A DNA stretch of 64,000 nucleotides, from the NCBI RefSeq assembly GCF_028476545.1, contig NW_026732536.1, positions 124,001 through 188,000 on the forward strand, given 5' to 3'. Made by a program: the position numbers and the translations under genes. The notes under the pieces were generated by a model. It worked only from the letters and a program-made list of their open reading frames with translations, had not been told where the DNA came from and searched no databases. Source of the stretch: Physella acuta (lineage: Eukaryota; Mollusca; Gastropoda; Physidae). Shown here in pieces: positions 47,853-60,542 of this stretch (position 1 is the first letter of the stretch; each line of letters begins with the position of its first letter).

Positions 47853-49677
47853 TAGACCCGACATCGATTGCTCCGTTTCAAACAACAGCGGGTGATTATG
47901 GCTTAAAGCCATTAGAACCCGGGGAGGGGGGGGGGCTGAAGATAGTAGTATTGTTTTTGTGTCTTGAGTAGTGTGTGTGCTCCATGTGATTCTTCAGCCC
48001 TGGTGCAAGCCAAGGTAGTCAATCTTTTCATGTGTTTTTTTTTTTAACAAATTAACGCTTTTGTCGTGGTAAAACAATAACAAGATGACAGATCCACTAG
48101 AAGAGAATGAGATTATTTAGCATCCATAATCCATCTATAATAGTCATCGGTCTTATGGGACGTTATGTCTGATCACCCTTTCCCCCTCCCCATACACAAT
48201 CTGAACAAGATAATTACGGGGGTCACGTGATTAGTCAATTACCTCCCTCTCTCCATTATCTCTATTGTATTACATTGGTCGCTCTTGTATCGCACTGATC
48301 AGTCTTTTATCGTATAGGCTAGCTTGTCATCAGCTGAGCAGTCTTTTATCATATTGGTCAATCTTCTATCACATTTGTTCATTTCTCTCTCATCCACTGA
48401 ACTATACAACCTCTATTGCTGTGTTGAGAATTGTTTTTGTCTTTGCGTATTCTAGAGAACAACTATAAAACATGGACGACAAGTCGAAAAATGTATTTAT
48501 ATAATGAATGAGGCTGGTATGCGCTCTAAGTATCATTCAAGCATTTCGGTCCTTGGTATATTTGTTTCGTTTCTTTTTTTTTACTTTTGCTTTTTTGTAT
48601 TTAAAAAACTAGCATTATCTATTATCTAATGACTGAGCAAAAACACTATGAGATAAAAGCGAAAAATATTAACAAGCTGTATGTTGACATAAAACAAAAA
48701 ATATATAAAAAATAAAGCAAAATCATTAAAAACAGTTTAAGAAAAACTGTTAGAAAAGAAAAAAAAAGTTGAAAAGAAATATAACAAATTGAATATATCT
48801 GTAAACCAAAATAAAGAATGTTTTCATAATGTAATCCTATCATTAGATTCAGACTTGATCATTAAAACTCAAATTGATTATAAGAAAATTGAAGACACGA
48901 AGACTAGTTCTTTTTTAAACTTGCAAATGAGCTATAATTACACAAAACTGGTGTCCAGGTTTCTAAGTGGCAAAGGAATACGCATGAGCACTTGATTACC
49001 CTTAAACTTAACGCAAGCACCGCGAGAACCTTAAATTTTAATTTAGTTATGTCAAATTAACCTCAATCTTAGAACGGTTCTAATTACGGGATAAGGGGAG
49101 AGGAGAGAGTTAACCAATTTTACTTGGTAGAGGCTGTAACTTTATTGTAACATGTGAACTTTTATTTTGCTTACGGAAATAATCGTTTTGAAATTATACT
49201 TTAAGGGAGGTAATCATTGTGAAATAAATCAACAAACGACATTATGTATCAAAAAGATGTAGTCATTAAAATAATAAATTAAAGAGAAGTTATTATTGCA
49301 AAAAAAATGTTTTTAAAGCATTTACAGGGTAATTGAAGTTAATGTTATTTAGGAGGCGTTATTAATCCCTTAAATTTTTCCAAAGTCGACGGTAGTTTTT
49401 TGTTGATATTTGAAACTATTTTTTAAATTATTATTTTTATGCTTGATTCGGTCTTCGACATTACAACTGGTCTATTCCTTTACCCACTGCATGGATGCAG
49501 TCGAATAATAAATGTTTGAAAAATCAATTTAGTGTACTACCACTATTTCGTTTAATACTTTTTTTATACAATAACCTGTCTCCCGAAATGTAACTACAGT
49601 TAATAAATTCGTAGTACAGGTTATATCTTTGTTATGTTAGGCTTTGCGGAACTGCCTTAATTAACGTGAGTGTACGC
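47853..49677. other. AT-rich noncoding DNA
   Basis: G run near 47921-47934, loosely repeated ATTGGTCNCTCTTNTATC words at 48270-48375, then AT-rich sequence with A runs. Short open frames only. Confidence 0.4.
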
Positions 49678-50192
49678 CATCTTTATAAATATGTATCGAA
49701 ATATTTCAAGTTAACCCTAAACCCGCTGAAAGATGTATCGAAATATATAACATCAACCCTAAACCCGCTGAAAGATGTATCGAATAATCTACGCTTAACC
49801 CTCAACCCGTTGAAAGATGTATCGAAATATCTAACCTTAACCCTAACCCCGCTGAAATATGTATCGAAATATCTAACCTTAACCCTAACCTCGCTGAAAG
49901 ATGTATCGAAATATCTAACCTTAACCCTAAACCCGTTGAAAGATGTATCGAAATATCTAACCTTAACCCTAACCCCGCTGAAAGATGTATCGAAATATCT
50001 AACCTTAACCTAAACCCGCTGAAAGATGTATCGAAATATATAACCTTAACCCTAACCCCGCTGAAATATGTATCGAAATATATAACCTTAACCCTAACCC
50101 CGCTGAAATATGTATCGAAATATCTAACCTTAACCCTAACCCCGCTGAAAGATGTATCGAAATAACTAATCTCCACCCTAACCCCACCGCAA
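49678..50192 (+). repeat. 42-bp minisatellite with telomere-like words, about 12 units
   Basis: Each unit has GATGTATCGAAATATCTAAC then CTTAACCCTAACCCCGCTG. The 42-bp length gives 14-residue periodic open frames on both strands, which are artefacts. Confidence 0.93.
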
Positions 50193-50421
50193 AGACGGAT
50201 AAAACACATCATCTTAATTCCAACGTTTGACTTGACCAACGCCCCCCTTCTCCTGTCAGTAAAAAGTATCAGAGCACAATTATCAGATAAATCTTTGTGT
50301 CTGGTTCTGGAAACCTTTCAGGTGCTAGACCCGTGTGGGGTGTTGACCTAGATTTACCTGTAAGAGAACTAGGCCGAGCAGACGGCTGTAGAGTTGCTGG
50401 CATTGTCAGATATGTCCGAGT
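50193..50421. other. Unassigned noncoding DNA
   Basis: No gene or repeat recognised between the minisatellite and the MITE. Confidence 0.4.
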
Positions 50422-50479
50422 CAGTGGCGTAGGCAAGGGGGGTTTAGGGGGGGTTATAACCCCTCCCATGGACTCACAC

Positions 50480-50557
<78 letters not shown>

Positions 50558-50558
50558 G

Positions 50559-50590
<32 letters not shown>

Positions 50591-50654
50591 TGATTTTATA
50601 CTTATGGAAAAATATTTGAACCCCTCCCATGACCAACTCCTGGCTACGCCACTG
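50422..50654. mobile_element. hAT-type MITE, family B, with internal (TA)n
   Basis: Starts CAGTGGCGTAGGCAAGG and ends CTGGCTACGCCACTG; flanking 8-mers GTCCGAGT and GTCAGAGT agree at 7 of 8. The interior G-run units of other family B copies are replaced by about 90 bp of TA. Confidence 0.85.
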
Positions 50655-52287
50655 GTCAGAGTTTTATTTTTATTTTATTTTTTATTTTTTAATATATTTT
50701 TAAAAGCTTAACACTATCGTATAGAAAGTGTATTAAGTTACTGAGGTTTAGAAAATTGGGCAGTGTAAAATGTTTCTACAACTTTTAATTAGTTTAATCA
50801 TTTTTACGTAAATCGGCAACAAAATAATACTACCTTATACAATGTAATTAATTTGTTTACGACCAAAGCCAGATATTGGCCAAAATGGGAACTGGCCAGT
50901 CAATGTTAAGAGAGACTGACACAGCTGTATTTGTACGAAATGTTGTTACATATCAAGGTTTGGCCGACTATGTTTGTAGAACTGCATTGGTTAATTAATT
51001 ATTAATGATCAAATCCAAGTATAGTAAAAATATTATGATGATTTTGCGTGTTTAATATTCATAATTAATCAATCAGAATTTCAAATAAAGCTACAACCGA
51101 GGAAGGCCAAAGAGACTGAATGACGGATGAGCTATGTAAAATCTGTAATCACTTGATACAAAGAAATGAAATTGTATGACATTCGAATTGCACGAGTTTA
51201 ATATTTGTACATGCGCGGTAGTTTGTTTGCGCATGTTGTAGTCGGTGCTTCTTTCAGATATGTTGCTCCTGGGTCAGCAGTTAAAAACTTTGGGGGTGGG
51301 GGAGGCGCACTTTAGTTTGCTGGAGGAGGGCGAGGACACTGATTAAAGTATAAATTATGCATAAATTATTATTTTTCTATTTCATCACGCCCCCACCCCC
51401 TTTAAACCTTAGTATATTGAGGGTAGCCTGACCGCCGTTATGGGGTTGGGAAGACTCAGCAGTATTTCTGTACCTTACCCTAACAAACAACACACCTAAT
51501 AGTAACATTGCACCGCCTGTCGGGATTGCATGTATCAACCTCTACGCTACCTATTTGGGCCAAGGATTGTACGCCTCTTCGGGAAATGGCTGGCCAAAGT
51601 AATATACACAATGTCCAAGTACTTCGCAGAATGGCCACACTTCTCGTCCATAATGGAAATAAAAACATTAAAGTCTAGCGCTCTACCTCTAGGATTTTGT
51701 CATCCCTAACTAAATGTCTAGTACACATTTAATGTTTTTAACAGCTATTATCTGGCGTGTATAACTGATCGGGCTAATGATTGCAACCTAGTTACGAGGG
51801 ATGAAGGTAACGAAGCGGCCATTCGTTACGGTGTATGTGATAGGGATATAGCGAGACCCGTCACTATCTAGTTATTGATGGCACCGTAAATCTCTAAATT
51901 AGTATTCTTATAGGTGTAACTAAGACACAATAAGACATATGGGAGGACTGGTTCAGACAAATTAAATTCACGGAGATAATTACTTCCCATCAATTAGTTA
52001 ATTACCAGGTACGTCGTCGCTCGTGTTGCCAAGACAGCACGCGATCGGTCTGCGAGATTCTCGTGGCGCAGCTACCCATTCACTGCCACAAAACATTCCC
52101 AACCTGTGCAGGGCATGATAAGTGGGCCAATTAGGCCACTGCAGAAGGGCCGATCAAAGACCTTGTGATCTTTGTTTATTTATGTTCCTGAGTTATTTTT
52201 TTTCCATTCAAATTCAAGTTGAATATGTTAAGATTTCTACTGCTTTGTATTGCAGTACAGACACCCCAGACATAGTTACATAGCTAT

Positions 52288-52288
<1 letters not shown>
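50655..52288. other. Noncoding DNA; possible MITE remnant and regulatory-looking patch
   Basis: 51245-51420 resembles a decayed family D element. 51930-52190 is less AT-rich and holds CATCAATTAGTTAATTACC, GATCAAAG, GATCTTTG and TGTTTATTTA, words that resemble homeodomain, TCF and Fox sites. No gene recognised. Confidence 0.35.

Positions 52289-52354
<66 letters not shown>
52289..52354. repeat. (TA)n microsatellite at a SINE 3' end
   Basis: TA tract directly abutting the 3' end of the reverse-oriented SINE. Confidence 0.95.
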
Positions 52355-52356
<2 letters not shown>

Positions 52357-52570
52357 GGCAAGTGAAGTAGAGTTCATCTGTTTCTGTGATCTCGGCAATG
52401 AAGAGATAGTGTGGTCAGTACTATGCTCAGCCGCCTTTGTTTTCCCTTACGTGAGTTGGGTACCCATCAGAGTTGGGTGGACTCAGGGACGGTCTATTTA
52501 CTTTAACCCGGATTTGAACTTGAGACTTACGGGTTAGCAGTCTGGCTCTCGACCGCTAGTCCACTCCGTA
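52355..52570 (-). mobile_element. tRNA-derived SINE, family A, near full length
   Basis: On the minus strand: GGAGTGGACTAGCGGTCGAG head with B box AAGTTCAAATCCG, then GGTACCCAACTCACG, AAAACAAAGGCGGCTGAGC, and the tail GAACTCTACTTCACTTGCCC running into (TA)n. This is the clearest full-length copy in the window. Confidence 0.85.
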
Positions 52571-53054
52571 TACATATACATATATATGCATATACATATA
52601 TACATATATTTTCTTTTAATTTCTCGCAAAGCCGAGCGATAAATTATCGAGATCTCTGCCTTTCACATTTTAATTAAAAAATAAATCTCCGTATTGACAA
52701 AACAAACCTTACAAAAATTGAGCGGGAACATTAATCAGTTTGGGGTCTACGGTTTCCAATCAGAGAGAAATCGCCGCACATTCTAGCTAATTGGCCGCCC
52801 TGCTGAAGTTTTAATCCCCACGTGACGTCAGCTTTAATCCGTCCTAAGCTCGTCCATTGGACTGTCGCTACTAGGGTAAACAAAGATCGGTCTCAACATT
52901 TTATATCGAAAATTGGTATCAAATGTTTACTTTATTAGTATCATTTTTAAAATTCTTTTAAGAAGATGAACACGAGTAAAATTAGTTTCAATTTGAAATT
53001 TCATGTAGAACGTAAATGTTCAAACCATAATGATCTAAATAAACTCTCGTATGT
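52571..53054. other. Unassigned noncoding DNA with an E-box/CRE composite
   Basis: CACGTGACGTCA (52819-52830) overlaps an E-box with a CRE in a moderately GC-rich stretch (52740-52870). No gene. Confidence 0.35.
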
Positions 53055-54927
<1,873 letters not shown>

Positions 54928-55504
54928 TACTTTCTCGAATACGAAGTATGGGGGGAATGGAGATTTTTGCAAATCTCGACGTTTTACACCTCCCTGAGTC
55001 GAAAAAACATAGTTTTTCAATATTGTCTATGTGTTATGTGTGTGTATGTGTGTCTGTGAGCTAGGTTGATGAAATTAAATATATAAGTATTACATCAAAT
55101 TTGTAGTTCTGTTTCAACTTTTCAGCGATTTCCGGTAACCGGAAGTGGAACTTATTCTACTTTCAATTTTTCAAAAGCCTATAGCTTGAGTACTGTTTCA
55201 GATAGATAAATGAAATTTCACATGTAAGTAAAAGATCTAATTCTCTGCCTTCTTTCAAATTTGTAAAAAAAACGCATTTGAATTTATAAAGTACTAATAA
55301 TATTTCGCACTCTTATACACAGATTGTTTGGCGTTCACTTGGTGTGCAATCCTTTTTTTTCTGCGAGATTCAATTCAATTTTTAAAAGTTTAAGTAATTA
55401 AAAATGGATTTAAAATGTTTTCTATGTCCCTAGTTGCCATCCCCCGTAGTGTTATATAAGAATATTCGAGAAAGTTTAGGGGAGATCACTCCCGGTTTAT
55501 TTTT
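54928..55504 (+). mobile_element. TTCTCGTATA-type repeat, copy 3 (internally shortened)
   Basis: Starts TACTTTCTCGAATACGAAG and ends GGGGAGATCACTCCCGG plus TTTATTT, with shared TTTCAGATAGATAAATGAAA and GGCGTTCACTTGGTGTGC. It lacks some segments present in copies 1 and 2, and its uninterrupted TTATATAAGAATATTCG is the empty site for the insertion in copy 2. Confidence 0.75.
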
Positions 55505-55739
55505 TTCTCTTTTCTTTCTTTCTTTTCATAATAATACCGTAATTAAACTATGTGATCCATAGAATTGAGGCAAAAGCACTTTCCGCGAATCACTATGAAT
55601 CTCCACACATTTGCCTGATCCTAATATGCGACTAATAGTATTGTTCTACACATCTCTTCACTTTTCTTCTTCAATTCTACGCTATATTTAGATATAGAAT
55701 GAGCGCTTATTGTCGTTTCAAAAAAGGTGCCTTGACAAA
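55505..55739. other. Unassigned noncoding DNA
   Basis: T/C-rich start, then mixed; nothing recognised. Confidence 0.4.
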
Positions 55740-56095
55740 GGTTTGCAAGATGCCGTGTCAAAGGTTATGGTAAGTGTTCTGATCAGCGATTGGCTGAGTA
55801 TTGGGAACAGTGTCAGAGTGAGATATAATGTTAGGGTTAGTTTTCTGATCAGCGATTGGTCCAGGGGTAGGCTGGGTATAGGGCTGTTAAGTAGTTCACC
55901 AACCAGTTCTACGGCTCAATAAAACCTGCATGAGCCATAGAACTGGTTGGTGACCTACTTACCAGCCCTATTGGGAATGGTGTCAGTGTGAGATATAATG
56001 TTAGGGTTAGTTTTCTGATCAGCGATTGTTCCAGGGGTAGGCTGGGTATTGGGAATGGTGCCAGAGCAAGATATAATGTTAGGGTTAAAAGTTCC
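55740..56095 (+). repeat. About 70-bp tandem repeat with an internal foldback
   Basis: Units carry TCTGATCAGCGATTGG, GTAGGCTGGGTATTGGGAA and GAGATATAATGTTAGGG. An inverted pair interrupts the array. Confidence 0.85.
55881..55968. repeat. Hairpin, 38-bp arms, 12-bp loop
   Basis: Left arm GGGCTGTTAAGTAG...GGCTCA (55881-55918) pairs with TGAGCC...CTACTTACCAGCCC (55931-55968) with few mismatches. Confidence 0.85.
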
Positions 56096-56160
56096 GGTAA
56101 CATATAAGACACGAGTAGCTAGGCAGACAAAACTAAATTAGACCCCATGTTTAATCATGT

Positions 56161-56335
56161 GTGGGACGGCATGGTCGGGTGATAGTGCGGCTCGACTGCT
56201 AAACCCAAAGCCTCGAGTTCGGATCTCGGTCAGGATTTGAGTCTGCCTGACGTCCGTGAGTACACTCAGCTCTAATGGGTACCTGACTCAGGTTAAGGAA
56301 AGTAAATGTGGCTCGGCATAGTACTTGCTTTCATA
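56161..56335 (+). mobile_element. tRNA-derived SINE, family A
   Basis: Head GTGGGACGGCATGGTCGGG with B box GAGTTCGGATCTC, then GGTACCTGACTCAGGTTAAGG and GGCTCGGCATAGTAC; the tail is lost. Confidence 0.75.
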
Positions 56336-56674
56336 TTCTTTTTTCTTGCGAATTTCTCTTCATCGTTGTATGGCTGGTACACCAATATGATGAATAAAAC
56401 TAACAACGAAGCTCCCGTTGTCTCCCTGTCGATAACATAGAAGATAACATAGAAGATGGGATAAAAGAAGAATCAGCATTGGAAAGAATTCAAAGTGTTG
56501 ACGACAGTCTTGGAAGATTTTCTGAACAGCACACAAGGCTGATGTTGACGTGATTGGCGAAACAATTGCCGTTTCTGATTGGGTAAGACATGAAGGGGTC
56601 ACATGATCTAGGAGCTAACGATTGGCTCCTTTTTACGTCCACGGATCAATGTGTATCAAATGGAGAAAAATTTA
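56336..56674. other. Unassigned noncoding DNA
   Basis: Contains a local duplication of TAACATAGAAGAT at 56435-56460; no gene. Confidence 0.4.
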
Positions 56675-56900
56675 AAAGGACGACGTGGTTGAATGGTAGA
56701 GCGTACAGCTGCGATTACGGGCTGGTTTGTAGGACGTCCGTCCGTGAGCCCACCCAGCTCTAAAAGGTACCTGACCGACGTTAAGGAAAGTAAAGGCGTT
56801 TGGGTATAGTGCGGACCACACTATCCATTCACGCGACGAGGTCACAGAAACAGGCGAAAAGTACTTCACTTGCCACGTAGACCGTCAAGTTCGAAATGGA
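56675..56900 (+). mobile_element. tRNA-derived SINE, family A, near full length
   Basis: Head GGACGACGTGGTTGAATGG and GTAGAGCGTACAG with a lost B box, body GGAAAGTAAAGGCGTTTGGG and GACCACACTATCC, tail GAGGTCACAGAAACAGGCG and TAGACCGTCAAGTTCG. Confidence 0.75.
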
Positions 56901-57540
56901 ACATAAGGAAAAAAGTAAAAAAAAAAACTACTTGTTCCATCGTGTAACTATGCAACTGAAAGATGGGGGAGGGGAGTCTAAAAATAGAGTTACATTGGAG
57001 AAGGAATTACGACTTGAACTATGGTGTGTTGATAGTTTAAATGAAAAAAAAACTATACGAATTGTAATCCTGGAAATACACTTATGGTAATGTAACAATT
57101 AATTATACGGTAATTTAGTACTTAGGTAATTACGTATTTTAATCTGGCAATTAGTTTGACTTAACGGTTGTATAATACAAGCTGTAGTTTATTTTCTATA
57201 CAAGATCTCGTCTCTTTAAAGCGCTGATCACCGTGGTTCGAATCTGGTAAAAATTTAAACCAAGGGTAGTGATAGATGTTTAAAGATTGGTAAATAGTTT
57301 AATTTCGCGTCTATATGTAATAGTTATGCGATATAGAACCGTCTTTTCTATTAGCTGAAAATATAAAAAAAATTTAAAATACATATTAACGATTTTCCCC
57401 CCATTTCTAAAACTAAAAAAAAAAAAGACAACCTGAATATAAAACACTTTGTTACTTTACTTCCTGGATCCAGAAGCCATTCTAAAATTTAAACCAAAAA
57501 AAAAAAAATTACACGTAACATTCAGAACAGCGAGATGACT
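56901..57540. other. AT-rich noncoding DNA
   Basis: Several A runs; no gene or repeat recognised. Confidence 0.4.
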
Positions 57541-57958
57541 TTCCCCTAATCCATCATTAAACGAGTGGCCGGCTTTCGGGAGTAGCGAGGGGAGATAACG
57601 TTGTAGGCTTGGATTCAAGGGAAGCAACTCAGTCACTGCGTTGTTTACAGATTTTTCTCTTTTCGCTTGCGAGACTGAGTCGAAATCACACCCTGTTACG
57701 TTGTAAAATCACAGTAAAAAAAAAATCGTGTTTCTCCATAGTTCTGGTACGCATTTCACAACGTCGTTGACACGAAACTTTTATTCTTTTTGCTTTTTAT
57801 TTATTTTTTTTATTTCCCTGCGGAATCCGATCCGCGACACGGTGGGTAGAGTACACGCCAGGTCGCCGATCGTTATCAGTGCGGGCAGGTTGTTCGTGTT
57901 GATTGCTCGAGACGTCACGGAACGTGAAACTCCGGGATGCGAAACCGTGTGGAAACAG
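57541..57958 (+). promoter_or_regulatory. CpG-dense candidate first exon ending in a donor
   Basis: 57820-57950 holds about 18 CpGs in some 130 bp, in contrast to its neighbours, and ends GGAAACAG followed by GTAATT. An open plus frame begins at 57728 and reads through it, with ARDVTERETPGCETVWKQ before the donor. No downstream exon is recognised, and a minisatellite whose units repeat the donor-like words follows at once. It may be a genuine exon or a chance CpG patch. Confidence 0.25.
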
Positions 57959-58640
57959 GTAATTTTGTTCCGGCCCGACGGAACAGGTAATTTTATTGTA
58001 TCGTACCGGAACAGTTGTTTTGTATCTCGTAGGAAAAGGCTTTTTTTTATATAGTGCCGGAACACGCAATTTGTTTTGTATCGTGACGGAATAGGCATAT
58101 TTATTGTAAGTGATGGCACATCGGAACAGGCAATTTCTTTTGTATCATGACAGAACAGGCAAGCTCTTATAGATCATGACAAAACAGGCAATTTTTTTAT
58201 CTTGACGGAAAAGTAAATTTGCTGATCGTGACAGAACAGGCAATTTTATTGTATAGTGCTGAAACAGGCAATTTTATTATCTTGATGGAAAAGTAAATTT
58301 GCTGATCATGAAAGAACAGGTAATTTTATTGTATAGTGCTGAAACAGGCAATTTTATTGAATCGTGAGGGAACTGTAAAATCAGTAGCATTGCTATAAAC
58401 AGGCAATTCTTTTGGCAGAAAAGACATTTTCATTTACAAACAAAACAAGCCATTTTATATTTAAATGTATGAATCCACTGTAGTAAGAATACTTCAACTA
58501 GCACTGGCTTGTTAAAAACAGGTAATAAAATATTATTTAAGACTTGTTTTACTTACATTTTATGAACTAACGTGAAAACGGGTAGTTTATAAGACAGGCA
58601 AATTAAATATCGAATTGAAACGGGCAGTATGTGTCACGCG
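57959..58640 (+). repeat. Degenerate 30-35-bp repeat (ACAGGCAATTTTATTG)
   Basis: Fifteen or more diverged units alternating AACAGGTAATTTTATTG or AACAGGCAATTTT with TATCGTGACGG or TATAGTGCTG words. Confidence 0.8.
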
Positions 58641-58848
58641 CGTGAAACGTAGCACGCGACAAGGTCTGCGTGAGCACGTCTAATGTCAAGGACGCCAGCC
58701 TGACAAGACGGCCATTGAGCGCATAAAACATTCAGTGCATCTTTAACACGCTCGTCGTCTGCTCCTGGGATAATTTGGTTTTATTTTACATTTTCTTTTC
58801 TTTTTTTAACTTGGCTGCACTTACACGCATATACGTGACTTGTGGTCA
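58641..58848. other. Unassigned noncoding DNA
   Basis: CACGCGCGTGAAACGTAGCACG-type CpG words at 58634-58660; no gene. Confidence 0.4.
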
Positions 58849-59150
58849 CATGATTTTTATTACTGGTCACGTGATTATGTTGGCTGTCTGGACGTGTGTT
58901 GTGATCACGTGACTTTGTTGGCTGTCTGGATGTGTGTTGTGATCACGTGATTTTGTTGGCTGTCTGGACGTGTGTTATGGTCACGTGATTTTGTTGGCTG
59001 TCTGGATGTGTGTTACTATCACGTGACTTTGTTGGCTGTCTGGACGTGTGTTGTGGTCACGTGATTTTGTCGGCTGTCTGGATGTGTGTTATGATCACGT
59101 GACTTTGTTGGCTGTCTGGACGTTACTATCACGTGACTTTACTTGGTGCC
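58849..59150 (+). repeat. 38-bp minisatellite with a CACGTG E-box in every unit
   Basis: About eight units of TTGTTGGCTGTCTGGACGTG and TGTTGTGATCACGTGAC. CACGTG starts at 58868 and 58906 and recurs about every 38 bp, eight times in all. Confidence 0.93.
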
Positions 59151-59870
59151 TAGTCTTGTATACTCTAAGAAATTGTATTATACAGACATAAAGTAAAAGC
59201 CCCTGACACCCCAGTAATTACTCCCCCTGAAAGAAATTACGATCATTTCATCTACCATCTTTATTACAGATCAAGGTCGTAAAATAGTAATGTCAATTTT
59301 GTTAAATCACGAGGCTCAAAACTTTCTTTGTCTTATCTCATGTTTGGTGATAACTTTCTGATTAAATTAATAGTTATAAAAGGGTTTAAATTAAGGGCTT
59401 TTTACGTTTGTTTTGCAAATGTTTATTAGGTATTTATGTTTAGTTGTTTAAAAAAACTCCCAAAACTATGTAAGTGTCAATAAACCAGGTCTCGGATCTG
59501 GGTGCAAATTAGAACAGAAAAAAAATAATACAAGTGCTAGATAAAAACCGACGTAGAAAATAAAAAGTTATACGTGAAACACCAACCAATTACATTTCCC
59601 AGACGCAGGTTTGGGGAGCCAGAAAGTCTATTAAGGAACTGCAGCCATATACCGCATAATATGGCCACATTCAGCTGATGATGAATGATGTGTATAAGCG
59701 CATAATATATCTCCACAAGGATTGAAACCATAAACGGTAAATTGCACGTAACATGCGAAAAAGGGGGCGTGGATTTATTTATTGTTAAATGCATGCGAAA
59801 AGTAATCTAGTCAACGTGATTTGTTTTTCTTAAAAGAAAAAAAAATTGGGGGTGGGCTTGGCCTGTTCAA
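59151..59870. other. AT-rich noncoding DNA
   Basis: No gene or repeat recognised. Confidence 0.4.
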
Positions 59871-59984
59871 AAATGACGTCACGTATTTAAAACGATTGTT
59901 TAACACTACCCCCTATTCCAAAACGTGAAAATGTTTCGCTCCTTCTGTTCTACCGATTTCTTTGATTGGTGCGTGACGTCATTT
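59871..59984. repeat. 114-bp segment bounded by inverted CRE repeats
   Basis: AAATGACGTCACG (59871-59883) and CGTGACGTCATTT (59972-59984) are exact inverted repeats, each containing the palindromic CRE TGACGTCA. The ends resemble the right end of the ATGACCCC-ended repeat family. Confidence 0.6.
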
Positions 59985-60330
59985 ATACACGTTCCCTTCC
60001 CTCGCCCCCACCCTCCACCCGCACTTATGATTTTATACACGGCATTACTTTGTCCTTAGCATATTCTACATGTTTTTTATACGCGGTAATCGCTTGCCTG
60101 TATCGTGCCTTTCGATATAAATATAAATCATAGCTGGTTAATCCATCAAGTATCGTGTCAGGTAATCGATTGACCGATTACAAACTTTATACAGAAGAGC
60201 ACACAAAAAACGAATGGTTGGCCGTATTAGGAAAAACAAAGATACCAAATTAGATATAATTAAGATAATTAGTTGAACAAAAATATTTTCCAGCATAACC
60301 GATGAGATTTGTTTTTAGAGCTGTTTAATA
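59985..60330. other. Unassigned noncoding DNA
   Basis: C-rich at 59990-60020, then AT-rich; no gene. Confidence 0.4.
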
Positions 60331-60500
60331 TAATCACTCGATATTATGATACATAATTACGACTGTTTTAGCTCGTGAGTTTTTAAAGATAATCACTCAA
60401 TATTATGATAAATAATTACGAAATAGTTTTATTTTGTGAGTTTTTCTGTTATTTTTAGCCACACAGAAAAATAATTACGACCGTTTATTTTTTCTTGTGT
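60331..60500 (+). repeat. About 85-bp duplication
   Basis: Two units with ATAATCACTCNATATTATGA and ATAATTACGA...GTGAGTTTTT. Confidence 0.7.
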
Positions 60501-60542
60501 ATTAGCGACACGTATAGATATGGGACTGTCATGTGCATATGT

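Noticed and set aside
46590-47855. 421-codon plus-strand and 366-401-codon minus-strand open frames
   Set aside because: They translate the stop-free 17-bp minisatellite in several frames at once; no non-repeat protein sequence.
49666-50239. 14-residue periodic proteins on both strands
   Set aside because: Product of a 42-bp tandem repeat; both strands open equally.
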